A DNA stretch of 58,182 nt, from assembly GCF_000445185.1 (NCBI RefSeq), contig NZ_AVAF01000087.1:1-58182 (forward strand). The letters run 5' to 3'. A program made the position numbers and the translations under genes. The notes under the pieces were generated by a model, which did no database searches, had not been told where the DNA came from, and was given only the letters and a program-made list of their open reading frames with translations. This DNA comes from Thermoanaerobacter sp. A7A. GTDB lineage: Bacteria > Bacillota > Thermoanaerobacteria > Thermoanaerobacterales > Thermoanaerobacteraceae. Shown in pieces: positions 1-8,962 of this stretch. Each line of letters starts with the position of its first letter. Position 1 is the first letter of the stretch.

Positions 1-515
1 CTGGTACATTTTTACCATTAGTTATGACAGGTTTGCATCAGGGTTTGACACCTATCCATGTGCAATTAATTGAGTCGACAGGAGTTACTATATTACTTCC
101 TATTTTAGCGATGGCGGGAGCAGGTCAAGTTGGAGCTGCATTAGCAGTATATGTGAAGACCAAGAGCAAACAACTTAAAAAAATTATAGAAGGCTCAATA
201 CTTGTTGGTATTCTCGGCATTGGAGAACCATTGATTTACGGTGTTACTTTACCACTTGGGAGACCTTTTATAGGGGCATGTATAGGAGGTGCTTTTGGTG
301 GAGCTTTTGAAGCCCTTAAAGTAGTTGGTGCAAGAGGATTGGGTATCTCCGGTGTACCATTAGCTGTATTAATTGAGCCAAATAAAATTATTTATTATGT
401 TTTAGGATTATTGATATCGTATACTGCAGGATTTATAGCTACCTATCTATTAGGATTTGAAGATCCAGTTGATGAAGAAATAGAAAATTCACAACCATTT
501 ACTTTTAATGTTTGA
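1..515 (+). CDS. murP: PTS permease EIIC, MurNAc type (3' part only)
   Basis: This is the C-terminal end of a sugar PTS membrane subunit. The reading frame is already open at base 3, so the gene starts upstream of the window and the internal ATG at 24 is not its start. About 170 residues are visible: hydrophobic helices, the EIIC-typical stretch GEPLIYGVTLPLGRPF, and a glycine/alanine-rich segment, then a short acidic tail. The fold belongs to the glucose/sucrose/MurNAc EIIBC superfamily. The specificity for N-acetylmuramic acid is inferred from the next two genes, mupG and murQ, which process MurNAc-6-phosphate compounds. No EIIA gene follows. Confidence 0.8.
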   Translation, partial: GTFLPLVMTGLHQGLTPIHVQLIESTGVTILLPILAMAGAGQVGAALAVYVKTKSKQLKKIIEGSILVGILGIGEPLIYGVTLPLGRPFIGACIGGAFGGAFEALKVVGARGLGISGVPLAVLIEPNKIIYYVLGLLISYTAGFIATYLLGFEDPVDEEIENSQPFTFNV

Positions 516-522
516 TACAATT

Positions 523-547
523 AAAAAGGGGCGTTTTGCCCCTTTTT
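523..547 (+). terminator. Intrinsic terminator after the PTS gene
   Basis: A perfect 10-bp stem, AAAAAGGGGC paired with GCCCCTTTTT around a GTTTT loop, ends in a run of T. It lies between the PTS gene and mupG, so it may partly uncouple permease and enzyme expression. The mupG ribosome site (AGGAGG, 549-554) starts right after it. Confidence 0.8.
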
Positions 548-563
548 AGGAGGAGATGATGAG

Positions 564-1649
564 GTGGCTGTTGGTATTTCGGTTTATACTACAGAAGACT
601 TTCCACATCAAAAGAACAAGGAATATATAAAAATGGCAAAAGACAATGGGATAAATATGGTTTTTACGTCGATGCATATGCCTGAGGTTGAATATGATAA
701 AAAATTAAATGAATTTGAAGATTTAATTGAATATATTAAATTACTAGATATGAAATTAACTATTGATATTTCGCCTGTAACAATGAATATATTAAATTCC
801 TCAATAACAGATTTAAAACCTTTTTATGATTTGGAAGTAGATTGTTTAAGGCTTGATTATGGTTTTACTGCAGAGGAAATAGCTGAAATGACAAACAACA
901 AATATGGAATTAAAATAGAGTTAAATGCCAGCACAATAACAAAAGAAGAAATAGAGAAATTGATAAAGCTAAAAGCTAATATAGATAATTTGACAACTTG
1001 CCACAATTATTATCCTAAACCGTATACAGGTCTTTCCTATAAGTTTTTTAAAGAAAAGACAATGATGATAAAAAATTACGGACTTAAGGTATCGGCATTT
1101 ATTCCTTCTTTGGAAGGTAGGAGAGGGCCAATATATGAGGGATTGCCGACGCTTGAAATGCATAGAAACATAAAACCTTACACAGCAGCGAGACATTTAA
1201 TTTATTCTGGGTTGATAGATGACATATATTTTGGGGATGCATATGCATCTATAAATGAAATAAGAGATGTTATCTCAATAAATAAAGATGTCATTGAATT
1301 AAATATCAATCTTATTATGGATATAACAGATTATGAGAAAGACATAATTTTTGCTGGTATTCATACAAATAGGTCTGATTCTTCTGAATACATTATAAGA
1401 TCAGAGGAGTCAAGGGGTTATGCAAAGATAGGGAAAGCAATAAAGCCGTATAATTGCATTGAAAGAAAGAAATACAGTGTTACAATTGATAATTACGGTT
1501 TTAAAAGATATTCGGGAGAGCTTAATATTTGTTTGATTGATATGCCTCAAGATGAAAGAGTAAATGTGGTAGGACATATACCTGAAGAAGAACATATATT
1601 GGTAGATTTAATTAGACCGGGGACAAAATTTAAATTTAGAAAGGGTTGA
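564..1649 (+). CDS. mupG: MupG-type 6-phospho-N-acetylmuramidase (DUF871 family)
   Basis: This is a 361-residue cytoplasmic protein of the DUF871/MupG family, a TIM-barrel fold. The characterised S. aureus member hydrolyses the PTS product MurNAc-6P-GlcNAc to MurNAc-6P and GlcNAc. Family features seen are the N-terminal [10 protein letters not shown] strand, the MHMPE segment near residue 30 and [12 protein letters not shown] in the middle. The start is GTG at 564, placed 9 bases after AGGAGG. It lies between the PTS permease and murQ, only 4 bases from murQ, which fits a peptidoglycan-recycling role. The exact disaccharide substrate is inferred from context. Confidence 0.85.
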
Positions 1650-1653
1650 TACA

Positions 1654-2562
1654 ATGGATTTAGATAAACTTATAACGGAAGGAAGAAACCCTGATACACT
1701 TGATATTGATAGATTAAGTACAGAAGATATGTTAAAAAAAATAAATAATGAAGATAAAAAAGTTCCAATAGCTGTTGAAAAAGAAATACCTAATATAGCA
1801 AAAGCTGTTGATATTATAGCAGAAAAATTAAAACAAGGAGGAAGGCTTATATACATTGGTGCTGGTACAAGTGGAAGGCTGGGAATTCTCGATGCATCCG
1901 AATGCCCACCAACTTTTGGAGTAGATCCAGAAATGGTGCAAGGGATTATTGCAGGTGGAGATGTTGCAATAAGAAGGTCAGTAGAAGATGCGGAAGACAA
2001 AGAAGACCTTGGTAAAGAAGATTTAAAGAAAAAGAATTTGTCAAGTAAGGATGTTGTAGTAGGTATTGCAGCCAGTGGCCGAACGCCTTATGTATTAGGA
2101 GCACTTAGATATGCTAAAGAAGTTGGTGCACATACAGTAGGGATATCCTGCAATCCGGATAGTGAGATGAAAAAAATAGTTGATATAATGATAGCGCCTG
2201 TTGTAGGGCCAGAAGTAATTATGGGTTCTACCAGAATGAAAGCAGGAACTGCACAAAAATTAGTATTAAATATGCTATCTACAGGTGCTATGATAAAACT
2301 TGGTAAAGTTTACAGCAATTTAATGGTGGATGTAAAAGCTACAAATGAAAAATTAATTAACAGAGCAAAACGCATTGTAAAATTAGCAACGGATGCAGAT
2401 GAAAAAGTAATTGAAAAAATACTTAAGGAAACTAATTATAATGTTAAATTAACAATTTTAATGATATTAACAGGACTTAACCAAAATAAAGCAAAAGAAC
2501 TTTTAGATAGGTCTAATGGTTATATTGCAAAGGCATTAATGCTTAATGAAAATAAGTCTTAA
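1654..2562 (+). CDS. murQ: N-acetylmuramic acid 6-phosphate etherase
   Basis: This 302-residue SIS-domain enzyme cleaves the lactyl ether of MurNAc-6P to give GlcNAc-6P and D-lactate. It has the full MurQ pattern: [16 protein letters not shown] near the N-terminus, the sugar-phosphate loop [21 protein letters not shown] around residues 67-87, a second [10 protein letters not shown] loop, and the [12 protein letters not shown] motif. Length is normal for the family. It is translationally coupled to mupG. Its product would pass to NagA, encoded at 12312-13478. Confidence 0.96.
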
Positions 2563-2618
2563 GAATAAATTTGAAGAGAAATTGAATTTATTAGGAAGTT
2601 TTATCTAAACTGAAAGGT

Positions 2619-2645
2619 GAAAGGCGGATTAGTTTCCGCCTTTTA
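2619..2645 (+). terminator. Intrinsic terminator after murQ
   Basis: The stem AAAGGCGGA / TCCGCCTTT with a TTAGTT loop is followed by TTATAAAAAATTTTT. It separates the MurNAc cluster from the yhf-like operon. Confidence 0.7.
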
Positions 2646-2667
2646 TAAAAAATTTTTCGAAATCATA

Positions 2668-2721
2668 TTGACACTGATGAATTAAAATGCTATATTATAA
2701 ATGTACAAAATATTGTATATT
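2668..2721 (+). promoter_or_regulatory. Promoter and operator 1 of the yhf-like operon
   Basis: TTGACA (2668-2673) and TATATT (2691-2696) are 17 bases apart. A near-palindrome at 2700-2716 (AATGTACAAAATATTGT) matches the perfect inverted repeat before yhfY at 14 of 17 positions. It lies just downstream of this -10, where a bound repressor would block initiation. A second TATATT (2716-2721) begins at the end of the repeat, just as TATAAT does at operator 2. The likely binder is the neighbouring YhfZ regulator; this is inference. Confidence 0.55.
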
Positions 2722-2735
2722 GTCCGGGTGATTGA

Positions 2736-3665
2736 ATGATTAAAGATCTATTAACTAAAAATGGGATTGCCGTTACGATGTTGGCACGAGAAATGCTTTC
2801 TTTAAAATGTGGAGATAGAATTGAAACGATAGGAGAATATGCCAAAAAATTTGACCTCGGGCGTGGGACAATACAAACTGCTTTAAAGTATTTAGAAGAT
2901 AATGAAGCAATTGAATTAGAGCCACGAGGGCATTTAGGTACGTATATAAACAATATTGACTACAAAAAATTATGGGAATATGCGGGACTTACTATTGTTT
3001 CAGGGGTAATGCCTCTTCCGTATTCAAAAAGATATGAAGGGTTAGCTACAGGTTTATATAAAGTATTTGAAAAGGGGAAAATACCTTTTAATATGGCATA
3101 TATGAGAGGAAGCGAAAGAAGGTTAGAGGCATTGTTGAATGGAAAATATGATTTTGCCATAATGTCGATGTTGGCAGCAAAATTGTATATTGAATCTGGT
3201 AAAAATTTAAAAATAGTAGTCGATTTTGGACCAAATACGAACGTAAGTACTCATCGTATAATATTTTCAAATAATGCGAAAAATGCGATTGAAGATGGAA
3301 TGAAGATTGCCATAGATCCAACTTCATTAGACCAATTTATATTGACTTACTATGAATGTGAGGGAAAGAATGTAGAGTTTATAGAATTACCGTATAATCA
3401 AATTATACCTCATATAATGGAAGGAAAAATAGATGCAGCTGTATGGAACTATGATGAAATAGTTGACAGAGGACTGTCTATTAAAAATGAACCGCTTAAA
3501 AGCGAAAAATCGAAAAAAATTAGTGAAGATAATACACGTGCTGTTTTAGTAGTTAAAAGAGATAATTGGGGTGTTGATAAAATAATAAATAGAATTGTTG
3601 ATAAAGAAGAAGTTATAAAGATTCAGGAACAAGTGTTGTTGAATAAAATATTTCCAGAATATTGA
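2736..3665 (+). CDS. yhfZ: YhfZ-like transcriptional regulator (GntR-type HTH plus ligand domain)
   Basis: This 309-residue protein has an N-terminal winged helix-turn-helix of GntR type (residues about 1-65; FDLGRGTIQTALKYLE is the recognition segment). A C-terminal periplasmic-binding-protein-like domain follows (about 75-300), with YDFAIMSMLAA and a second lobe. This matches E. coli YhfZ, the presumed regulator of the yhf operon. It is the first gene of the homologous operon here and has its own promoter with a palindromic operator, which suggests autoregulation. The effector is unknown. Confidence 0.8.
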   Translation: MIKDLLTKNGIAVTMLAREMLSLKCGDRIETIGEYAKKFDLGRGTIQTALKYLEDNEAIELEPRGHLGTYINNIDYKKLWEYAGLTIVSGVMPLPYSKRYEGLATGLYKVFEKGKIPFNMAYMRGSERRLEALLNGKYDFAIMSMLAAKLYIESGKNLKIVVDFGPNTNVSTHRIIFSNNAKNAIEDGMKIAIDPTSLDQFILTYYECEGKNVEFIELPYNQIIPHIMEGKIDAAVWNYDEIVDRGLSIKNEPLKSEKSKKISEDNTRAVLVVKRDNWGVDKIINRIVDKEEVIKIQEQVLLNKIFPEY

Positions 3666-3711
3666 TTTATAATTATTCATATATTATTTTTGGAAGAGTT
3701 GAAAAATAACC

Positions 3712-3741
3712 TTTATATCACAGTACAAAATACTGTATAAT
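3712..3741 (+). promoter_or_regulatory. Second promoter with perfect palindromic operator
   Basis: ACAGTA-CAAAA-TACTGT (3720-3736) is a perfect 6-bp inverted repeat with a 5-base spacer. It overlaps the start of TATAAT (3736-3741); a weak -35 TTTATA lies at 3712-3717. It is the stronger copy of the motif seen before yhfZ. The placement between -35 and -10 suggests repression of an internal promoter that drives yhfY onward. Confidence 0.6.
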
Positions 3742-3757
3742 GTTTGGAGTGATTTAA

Positions 3758-4132
3758 GTGAAGGATAATGTTGTAAATAGAATAGATTTGTTAGTACAAG
3801 GTAATGTGATTGATTTTGATACTGGAAAAGCTATTAAAAAGATTGATGAGGAATTAAAAGTAAATTATGAAATTTGCACTGAGGATGAACACTATGAGAT
3901 GTTTATAACCCATTTAGCAATGTCTATAAAAAGATTAAAAGAAAAAGAAAAATTGGAGTCTACAATAGATGACGAACTTTTTAACGAAGTTAAAAATTCT
4001 CCTAATTACTATAGAGCACTTGGTATTTTGCAAAATATAGAAGATAGGATAGAAATAAAATTACCCGAATCCGAAAAAAGATTTGTGTTATTACATTTGT
4101 GTAATCTTTTAGAAAGGGGTAAAAGTACATGA
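3758..4132 (+). CDS. yhfY: YhfY-like PRD-domain protein
   Basis: This small soluble protein of 124 residues resembles a single PTS regulation domain (PRD). It has alternating helices and two conserved-looking histidine sites, HLAMSIKRL near residue 50 and HLCNLLERG near the end. E. coli YhfY is the counterpart in the yhf operon. Start is GTG at 3758, 9 bases after GGAG. No DNA-binding domain is present, so it may act with YhfZ or as a phosphorylation-sensitive partner (inference). Its end overlaps yhfU by 4 bases. Confidence 0.72.
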   Translation: MKDNVVNRIDLLVQGNVIDFDTGKAIKKIDEELKVNYEICTEDEHYEMFITHLAMSIKRLKEKEKLESTIDDELFNEVKNSPNYYRALGILQNIEDRIEIKLPESEKRFVLLHLCNLLERGKST

Positions 4133-4491
4133 TAAGATTTGTTGTAGGTGGAGCTGTTGATAAGCAAAAAGTTGCTCAAATGATAAAGGAGATAGGAGGT
4201 GATAAAGTAAGTGTTGAAATAAAATCAGATATTGAAGCTGCAATGGCTGTGAAAAATGGAAAGGCAGATTACTATGTTGGTGCTTGTGCAACAGGAGGTG
4301 GTGGTGCTTTAGCTATGGCAATGGCTATATTAACAGCTCAAAAATGTGTAACTATCTCTATGCCTGGTAAGCCACCACAGGAAGCCGACGTAAAAAAAGC
4401 AGTAGCTGAAGGGAAAGTAGCGTTTGGATTTACTAATGACCATATTGAAAAGGCGGTACCTTACATTGTAAGCGCAATTTTAGAAAAATAG
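4129..4491 (+). CDS. yhfU: YhfU-like protein (DUF2620)
   Basis: This protein of 120 residues starts with a hydrophobic strand (MIRFVVGGAVD) and has a striking glycine-rich loop, VGACATGGGGALAMAMA, near residues 50-66. It matches the DUF2620/YhfU family, which has no known function. It is always next to the YhfT membrane protein in this operon type, and its size and glycine-rich loop recall small PTS-like components. A transport partner role is only inference. It overlaps yhfY by 4 bases. Confidence 0.75.
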   Translation: MIRFVVGGAVDKQKVAQMIKEIGGDKVSVEIKSDIEAAMAVKNGKADYYVGACATGGGGALAMAMAILTAQKCVTISMPGKPPQEADVKKAVAEGKVAFGFTNDHIEKAVPYIVSAILEK

Positions 4492-4508
4492 GGATTGGAG
4501 GATAAAAA

Positions 4509-5792
4509 ATGAAGATAGTGTTAATTGCTTTAATTGGTGCTTTGGCAGCAATTCTTGCGAATGGTGGTATTGCTGTATTTAATGATGGGCTAAGACCTAT
4601 AATGCCTGAATATCTAGAAGGTAGAATGAAAAAAGCAGAATTGGCTGCAACGAGTTTTGCTTTATCTTTTGGACTCGTAATCGGTTTTGGAATACCAATT
4701 TCAATTGGTGCTACCATATTACTTGTTCATAGTATTTTACTCGGGACAGATATTATAGGAACATGGTCACCAAAAGGTAAAATAGGATATGCTGTTGCTG
4801 GAACAATAGGAGCTCTGTGGGGAATAGGACTATTGGTAGGATTGCAATGGATTGTAAATGTATTCAAAAAATTACCTGTTAATGTTTTCAATTCAATGGG
4901 ACAAATAGGTACACCTGTAATATTTGCTTTTGCAGCATTTCCTGCATTAGCAGTTGCATACCAATATGGTGTTAAAAATGGGCTTATTACTTTAACAATA
5001 TCGGCATTAGTTAGAGCTGTAGTAGCAAGATTTTCTCCAATAGTTATTGGAACAAGCAAAATAGCTTTGAATCCAGAAGGTATGGCATTAGTTACTGGAA
5101 TGATAGTTTTACTTATCTATGCTATGAGAGAAAAGAAAGAAGAAAATTCAACAAATATTGCTGCTTTATTTACTGAAAGAGTAGACAGGATAAAAAAGAA
5201 TGTTTGGGTACTTGCTATAATGGGTGCTCTTGTAGCGGCAGCCACGTCTTTGCATATTTTAGCAGGCGATCCAATTTCTCTATCATTGGTTTCTAAAGGT
5301 AATTATACAGATGCTGCTTTAGTTGCATTAGCGAGAGCAATTGGTTTTGTACCTTTAGTTGCAACTACTGCTGTTGCTACCGGTGTATATGGTCCTGTTG
5401 GGATGACTTTTATATTCGCAGCAGCTTTATTTGCGAACAATCCACTGCTTGCAGCAATACTAGGATTTGTAATAATTTTTGCGGAAGTTTACCTGCTGGG
5501 AGGTATAGCGGCATTTTTGGATAAATTCCCAGGGATTAAAAAGTCTTCAGATAACATTAGGACAGCGATGGGACAATTATTGGAAGTGGCATTGTTAGTT
5601 GGCGGTGCGAATGCGTCTAATATGGCGTTGCCTGGATTAGGGATATTTATTGTAATTGGGTTATACCTTTTAAATGAAATTGCAGGAAGACCTATTGTGA
5701 GAATGGCAGTTGGACCCATTGCAGCAATATTAGTTGGTATTCTTGCTAACATATTGGCGGTTTTTGGACTGTATGTTCCACCGGTTAAATAA
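4509..5792 (+). CDS. yhfT: YhfT-like multi-spanning membrane protein
   Basis: This 427-residue protein is hydrophobic throughout, with about 11-12 predicted membrane segments. It corresponds to E. coli YhfT, an uncharacterised membrane protein. A cytoplasmic loop rich in charge (REKKEENSTN) follows residue about 200. It has the start motif ANGGIAVFNDGLRPIMPEYLEGRM. It is the only membrane protein of the operon and is therefore the best candidate for the uptake system of the unknown substrate. RBS GGAGG lies just before the start. Confidence 0.75.
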   Translation: MKIVLIALIGALAAILANGGIAVFNDGLRPIMPEYLEGRMKKAELAATSFALSFGLVIGFGIPISIGATILLVHSILLGTDIIGTWSPKGKIGYAVAGTIGALWGIGLLVGLQWIVNVFKKLPVNVFNSMGQIGTPVIFAFAAFPALAVAYQYGVKNGLITLTISALVRAVVARFSPIVIGTSKIALNPEGMALVTGMIVLLIYAMREKKEENSTNIAALFTERVDRIKKNVWVLAIMGALVAAATSLHILAGDPISLSLVSKGNYTDAALVALARAIGFVPLVATTAVATGVYGPVGMTFIFAAALFANNPLLAAILGFVIIFAEVYLLGGIAAFLDKFPGIKKSSDNIRTAMGQLLEVALLVGGANASNMALPGLGIFIVIGLYLLNEIAGRPIVRMAVGPIAAILVGILANILAVFGLYVPPVK

Positions 5793-5813
5793 AGAGGGGA
5801 ATTTCCCCTCTTC
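5791..5813 (+). terminator. Hairpin between yhfT and the amidase gene
   Basis: AAGAGGGG / CCCCTCTT around an AATTT loop makes a strong 8-bp stem directly after the yhfT stop, but only two T follow. It probably acts as a partial terminator or a 3' stability stem that raises yhfT transcript levels over the downstream enzymes. No clear promoter follows before the next gene at 5847. Confidence 0.5.
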
Positions 5814-5846
5814 CATATAATAAATTTATTAGGGTGAATGTTATAT

Positions 5847-6956
5847 ATGAATGATAAAATAGTTATGCAAAAAATAAATGAGATGGCAAGACTCGCATAT
5901 GCGATAAATATAGCACGTGATAATTTAGGTTATTCTGTTAGATATATTAATTATAAGGCAATAAAAAAAGCTGTAGAAGCGTTAAAAGTATATGATAAAT
6001 TATACTTTTATGGAATAAAAAATACATCACAAATTAAACGCGAATATTTGCAAAAATTATCTAATGTTGGAAATTATATATGGCTTACCGTTGATGAGAT
6101 GTCAAAAGGCGGTAGAGCAATTGATATTGAGAGGATAAACCCTGTTACTGGCAGGCCGATGACAGGCTCTACAAGTGCTGGTTGTATCAATGTGTTATTA
6201 GGAATAACTGATTTTGCTATTGGGACTGATGGTGGTGGTTCTGTGTTGGGGCCTGCGATGTCCTGTAATTTGTATTCTATCATGGCGAAAGGATTAGGCC
6301 TTGAAGGTAAAAAATTAAAAAAATCAACAGATGGTATAAATTTCATACCTGGTATTGGAATAATTGCAAAAGATTTATTCGTATGCAAAGATGTATTGAG
6401 TAATCTAATAGATTTGGATAATACAATAGATTTTCATAATTTGAAAGTTGGAATTCCACGAAAAGGCGACATAAATCTTCCGATTATTGGTGATGTTCGG
6501 GAAGATTTATATAATATTGAAAGAGCTTTATCAAAAGAGGGCATTACAGTAATTGATATTGATTTGAAGGATGTATTGAAAAGAGAAGATGCCATATATA
6601 AGATTAATAAAGCTTTTGAAGAGGTAGACATAGTGATAACAAAAGAAGGGCCTATTGATATTTTTGGTTTAGGTGATTCAGTCTTAGGTACGATGGGATA
6701 TGTTGGAAGTTATATTCAAAATAGTTCAGGAAAATATTTGCTAAAAATTGCCAACATGGTAAATGCTACAGCTATTACTGTACCATCAGAGAATTTAGGC
6801 GTAGGGATTTTAATAATTGCGAAAGAGGAAAATAAATATGGTACAGCTGCTATTAAGCTGGCAGAGATAATTGATAGCAATATTAGCCATCCAAAACTAT
6901 TTTATGAATATTTTAACACTAAAGAATATGATGATATTTTATTTGAGGTGAATTAA
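5847..6956 (+). CDS. Compact amidase-signature family protein
   Basis: This enzyme-like protein carries the amidase-signature core. In numbering from the upstream ATG at 5838 it has GSTSAG (cis-Ser near 111) and GTDGGGS (nucleophile Ser near 135), 24 residues apart as in the family. YGIKNTS offers the likely catalytic lysine (about 61). The lysine-to-serine spacing is about 25 residues shorter than usual, and total length (369) is well below the usual 450-500. The ATG at 5847 is preferred because AGGGTG (5831-5836) is then correctly spaced. E. coli yhf lacks this gene. It suggests that an amide bond is cleaved in the pathway. Confidence 0.72.
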   Translation: MNDKIVMQKINEMARLAYAINIARDNLGYSVRYINYKAIKKAVEALKVYDKLYFYGIKNTSQIKREYLQKLSNVGNYIWLTVDEMSKGGRAIDIERINPVTGRPMTGSTSAGCINVLLGITDFAIGTDGGGSVLGPAMSCNLYSIMAKGLGLEGKKLKKSTDGINFIPGIGIIAKDLFVCKDVLSNLIDLDNTIDFHNLKVGIPRKGDINLPIIGDVREDLYNIERALSKEGITVIDIDLKDVLKREDAIYKINKAFEEVDIVITKEGPIDIFGLGDSVLGTMGYVGSYIQNSSGKYLLKIANMVNATAITVPSENLGVGILIIAKEENKYGTAAIKLAEIIDSNISHPKLFYEYFNTKEYDDILFEVN

Positions 6957-7856
6957 ATGATTTTAGATAATAGTACCGGTTTTAAAGATATAGGTTATAC
7001 TCTTATACATGAACATTTGACTATTGATTTATCAAGACTCAAAGAAGATGATGATGCCAAACTTGATGATGTAGATAGCTTAATTGAAGATTTAAAAGAA
7101 CTCAAAAAAAGTGGTATAGATACTATAGTTGATGTTACAAACATAGGTATGGGTCGAGATATTGAAAGAATCAAGTATATTTCTGATATTTCAAATATAA
7201 ACGTGATTTTGTCTACTGGATTTTATAAAGAACCTTTTTTGCCGGAAATAGTTTATAAGAGTTCTGTTAAAGAATTGGCTGATATATTTATTGATGAAAT
7301 TATTAATGGAATCGATGGTACAAATTATAAAGCATCTGTGATTGGCGAGATAGGCACAAGTAAAGAAGAAATAAAAGAAGTAGAAGGGAAAATTTTTGAA
7401 GCTGCTGCTATTGCACATAATGAAACCGGAGTACCGATAATAACTCATACAACGTTAGGTCTTCTAGGATTAGAACAGATTAAAATTTTTAAAAATATGA
7501 AAGTAAATTTAGAAAAAGTAGTTATAGGGCATGTTGATTTAAACATTGATATGGATTACTATTTAACTTTACTTGATAATGGATGTTATCTTGCTTTTGA
7601 CACAATTGGTAAAACTAATTATCAACCAGATGAGTTAAGAGCAATATCTATAAAAAAACTTATTGACAAAGGATTTATTAACAAAATTCTCCTTTCGTTG
7701 GATATTTCAAGAAAATCTTATCTAAAAAATTATGGTGGTTTTGGACATTCATATATAGTAGAAAAATTTATTCCTCTTTTAAAAAACAATGGGTTAACAG
7801 AAGAAGATATAAAGACTATATTATACAGAAATCCCTTGGACTTGATTGGAGGATAA
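6957..7856 (+). CDS. php: Phosphotriesterase-homology protein, metal-dependent hydrolase
   Basis: This 299-residue amidohydrolase-superfamily TIM barrel keeps all metal ligands: His18-Glu-His20, bridging Glu131 (GEIGTS), His164, His192 (GHVDL) and Asp249 (SLDIS). Here the bridge is a glutamate, as in E. coli Php, instead of the carboxylated lysine of true phosphotriesterases. The physiological substrate of Php is unknown. The start directly abuts the stop of the amidase gene, so the two are coupled. Lactone or ester hydrolysis is possible but unproven. Confidence 0.85.
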   Translation: MILDNSTGFKDIGYTLIHEHLTIDLSRLKEDDDAKLDDVDSLIEDLKELKKSGIDTIVDVTNIGMGRDIERIKYISDISNINVILSTGFYKEPFLPEIVYKSSVKELADIFIDEIINGIDGTNYKASVIGEIGTSKEEIKEVEGKIFEAAAIAHNETGVPIITHTTLGLLGLEQIKIFKNMKVNLEKVVIGHVDLNIDMDYYLTLLDNGCYLAFDTIGKTNYQPDELRAISIKKLIDKGFINKILLSLDISRKSYLKNYGGFGHSYIVEKFIPLLKNNGLTEEDIKTILYRNPLDLIGG

Positions 7857-7859
7857 AAA

Positions 7860-8951
7860 ATGATTATGTATCCTATTAAACAGATTAGCTTAGAGGAAGC
7901 AATTAATTTGCAGTTTAAATTAGTAGATATCACCCAATCAGTTTTTCGAGGACATGAATTGCTCGAAGCTGGTGATTATGGTGTATCATTAGAGCTTGGA
8001 CGACCTAAAACCACCGCGAAAGTTGAGAGAGTTCTTGCTAAATTTTTTGATGCAGAAGACTCTGCTTTAGTGAGAGGTGCTGGGACGGGGGCTATGAGAC
8101 TCGTTTTTAATAGCTTATTAAAACCTCTTAATACATTACTTGTGCATGACGCACCTGTATATCCTACAACACAAAACCTTATGGATATGATGGGCCTTAA
8201 GCTTTTAAAAGTAAACATGAATAATTTAGATTCATTTGATATATTAAAAAATACAAAAGTTGATGCTGTATTAATACAACATTCAAGACAAAAACCTGAT
8301 GACAGCTATGAGCTCGAAAAAGTAATAAAAGCTATTAAATCTATAACTAATGTTCCTATTATTACTGATGAAAATTATGTAGTTATGAAAGCTCCATATA
8401 TAGGTGTTCAGTTGGGAGCAGATGTTTCAGTATTTTCTATGTTTAAATTGTTGGCACCGGAAGGAATTGGATGTGTAGTAGGCAAAAAATATATTATAGA
8501 CGAAATTCGAAAATTAACTTATTCAGGTGGGAGCCAAGTGCAAGGACCTGAGGCAATGGAAGCTTTAAGGTCACTTGTATATACACCTGTTTCATTAGCT
8601 ATCCAAGCAATGCAGGTTGATGAAATAGTAAATAGGCTTAACACTGGAGAAATAAAAGGGGTAAAAAAGGCATATGTAGCAAATGCGCAATCAAGAGTTG
8701 TATTAGTAGAATTTGAAGAACCAATTGCGGCAAAAGTATTAAAGTACGCTGAAGAGATGGGAGCAGTGCCTTATCCTGTAGGTTCTGAATCAAGATATGA
8801 AATTGGTGCTATGTTTTACAGAGTTTCAGGAACTTTTATTGAAAATAATCCAGATATAAAAAATTATGTAATTCGCATTAATCCAATGAGAGCAGGTGCT
8901 GATACTGTTATTAGAATTTTAAAAGAAGCTGTAAAAAAGAGTTTGACTTAG
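7860..8951 (+). CDS. yhfS: YhfS-like PLP-dependent aminotransferase/lyase
   Basis: This 363-residue fold-type I PLP enzyme corresponds to E. coli YhfS. Key features are GAGTGAMR (residues 73-80, phosphate-binding turn), Asp170 in IITDENYVV, which pairs with the pyridine nitrogen, and the probable Schiff-base Lys196 in SMFKLLAPEGIG. Start is ATG at 7860 after GGAGGA. Together with the YhfX racemase-like enzyme it implies an amino acid or amino sugar intermediate. The reaction itself is unknown. Confidence 0.82.
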   Translation: MIMYPIKQISLEEAINLQFKLVDITQSVFRGHELLEAGDYGVSLELGRPKTTAKVERVLAKFFDAEDSALVRGAGTGAMRLVFNSLLKPLNTLLVHDAPVYPTTQNLMDMMGLKLLKVNMNNLDSFDILKNTKVDAVLIQHSRQKPDDSYELEKVIKAIKSITNVPIITDENYVVMKAPYIGVQLGADVSVFSMFKLLAPEGIGCVVGKKYIIDEIRKLTYSGGSQVQGPEAMEALRSLVYTPVSLAIQAMQVDEIVNRLNTGEIKGVKKAYVANAQSRVVLVEFEEPIAAKVLKYAEEMGAVPYPVGSESRYEIGAMFYRVSGTFIENNPDIKNYVIRINPMRAGADTVIRILKEAVKKSLT

Positions 8952-8962
8952 GAGATGAGGCA

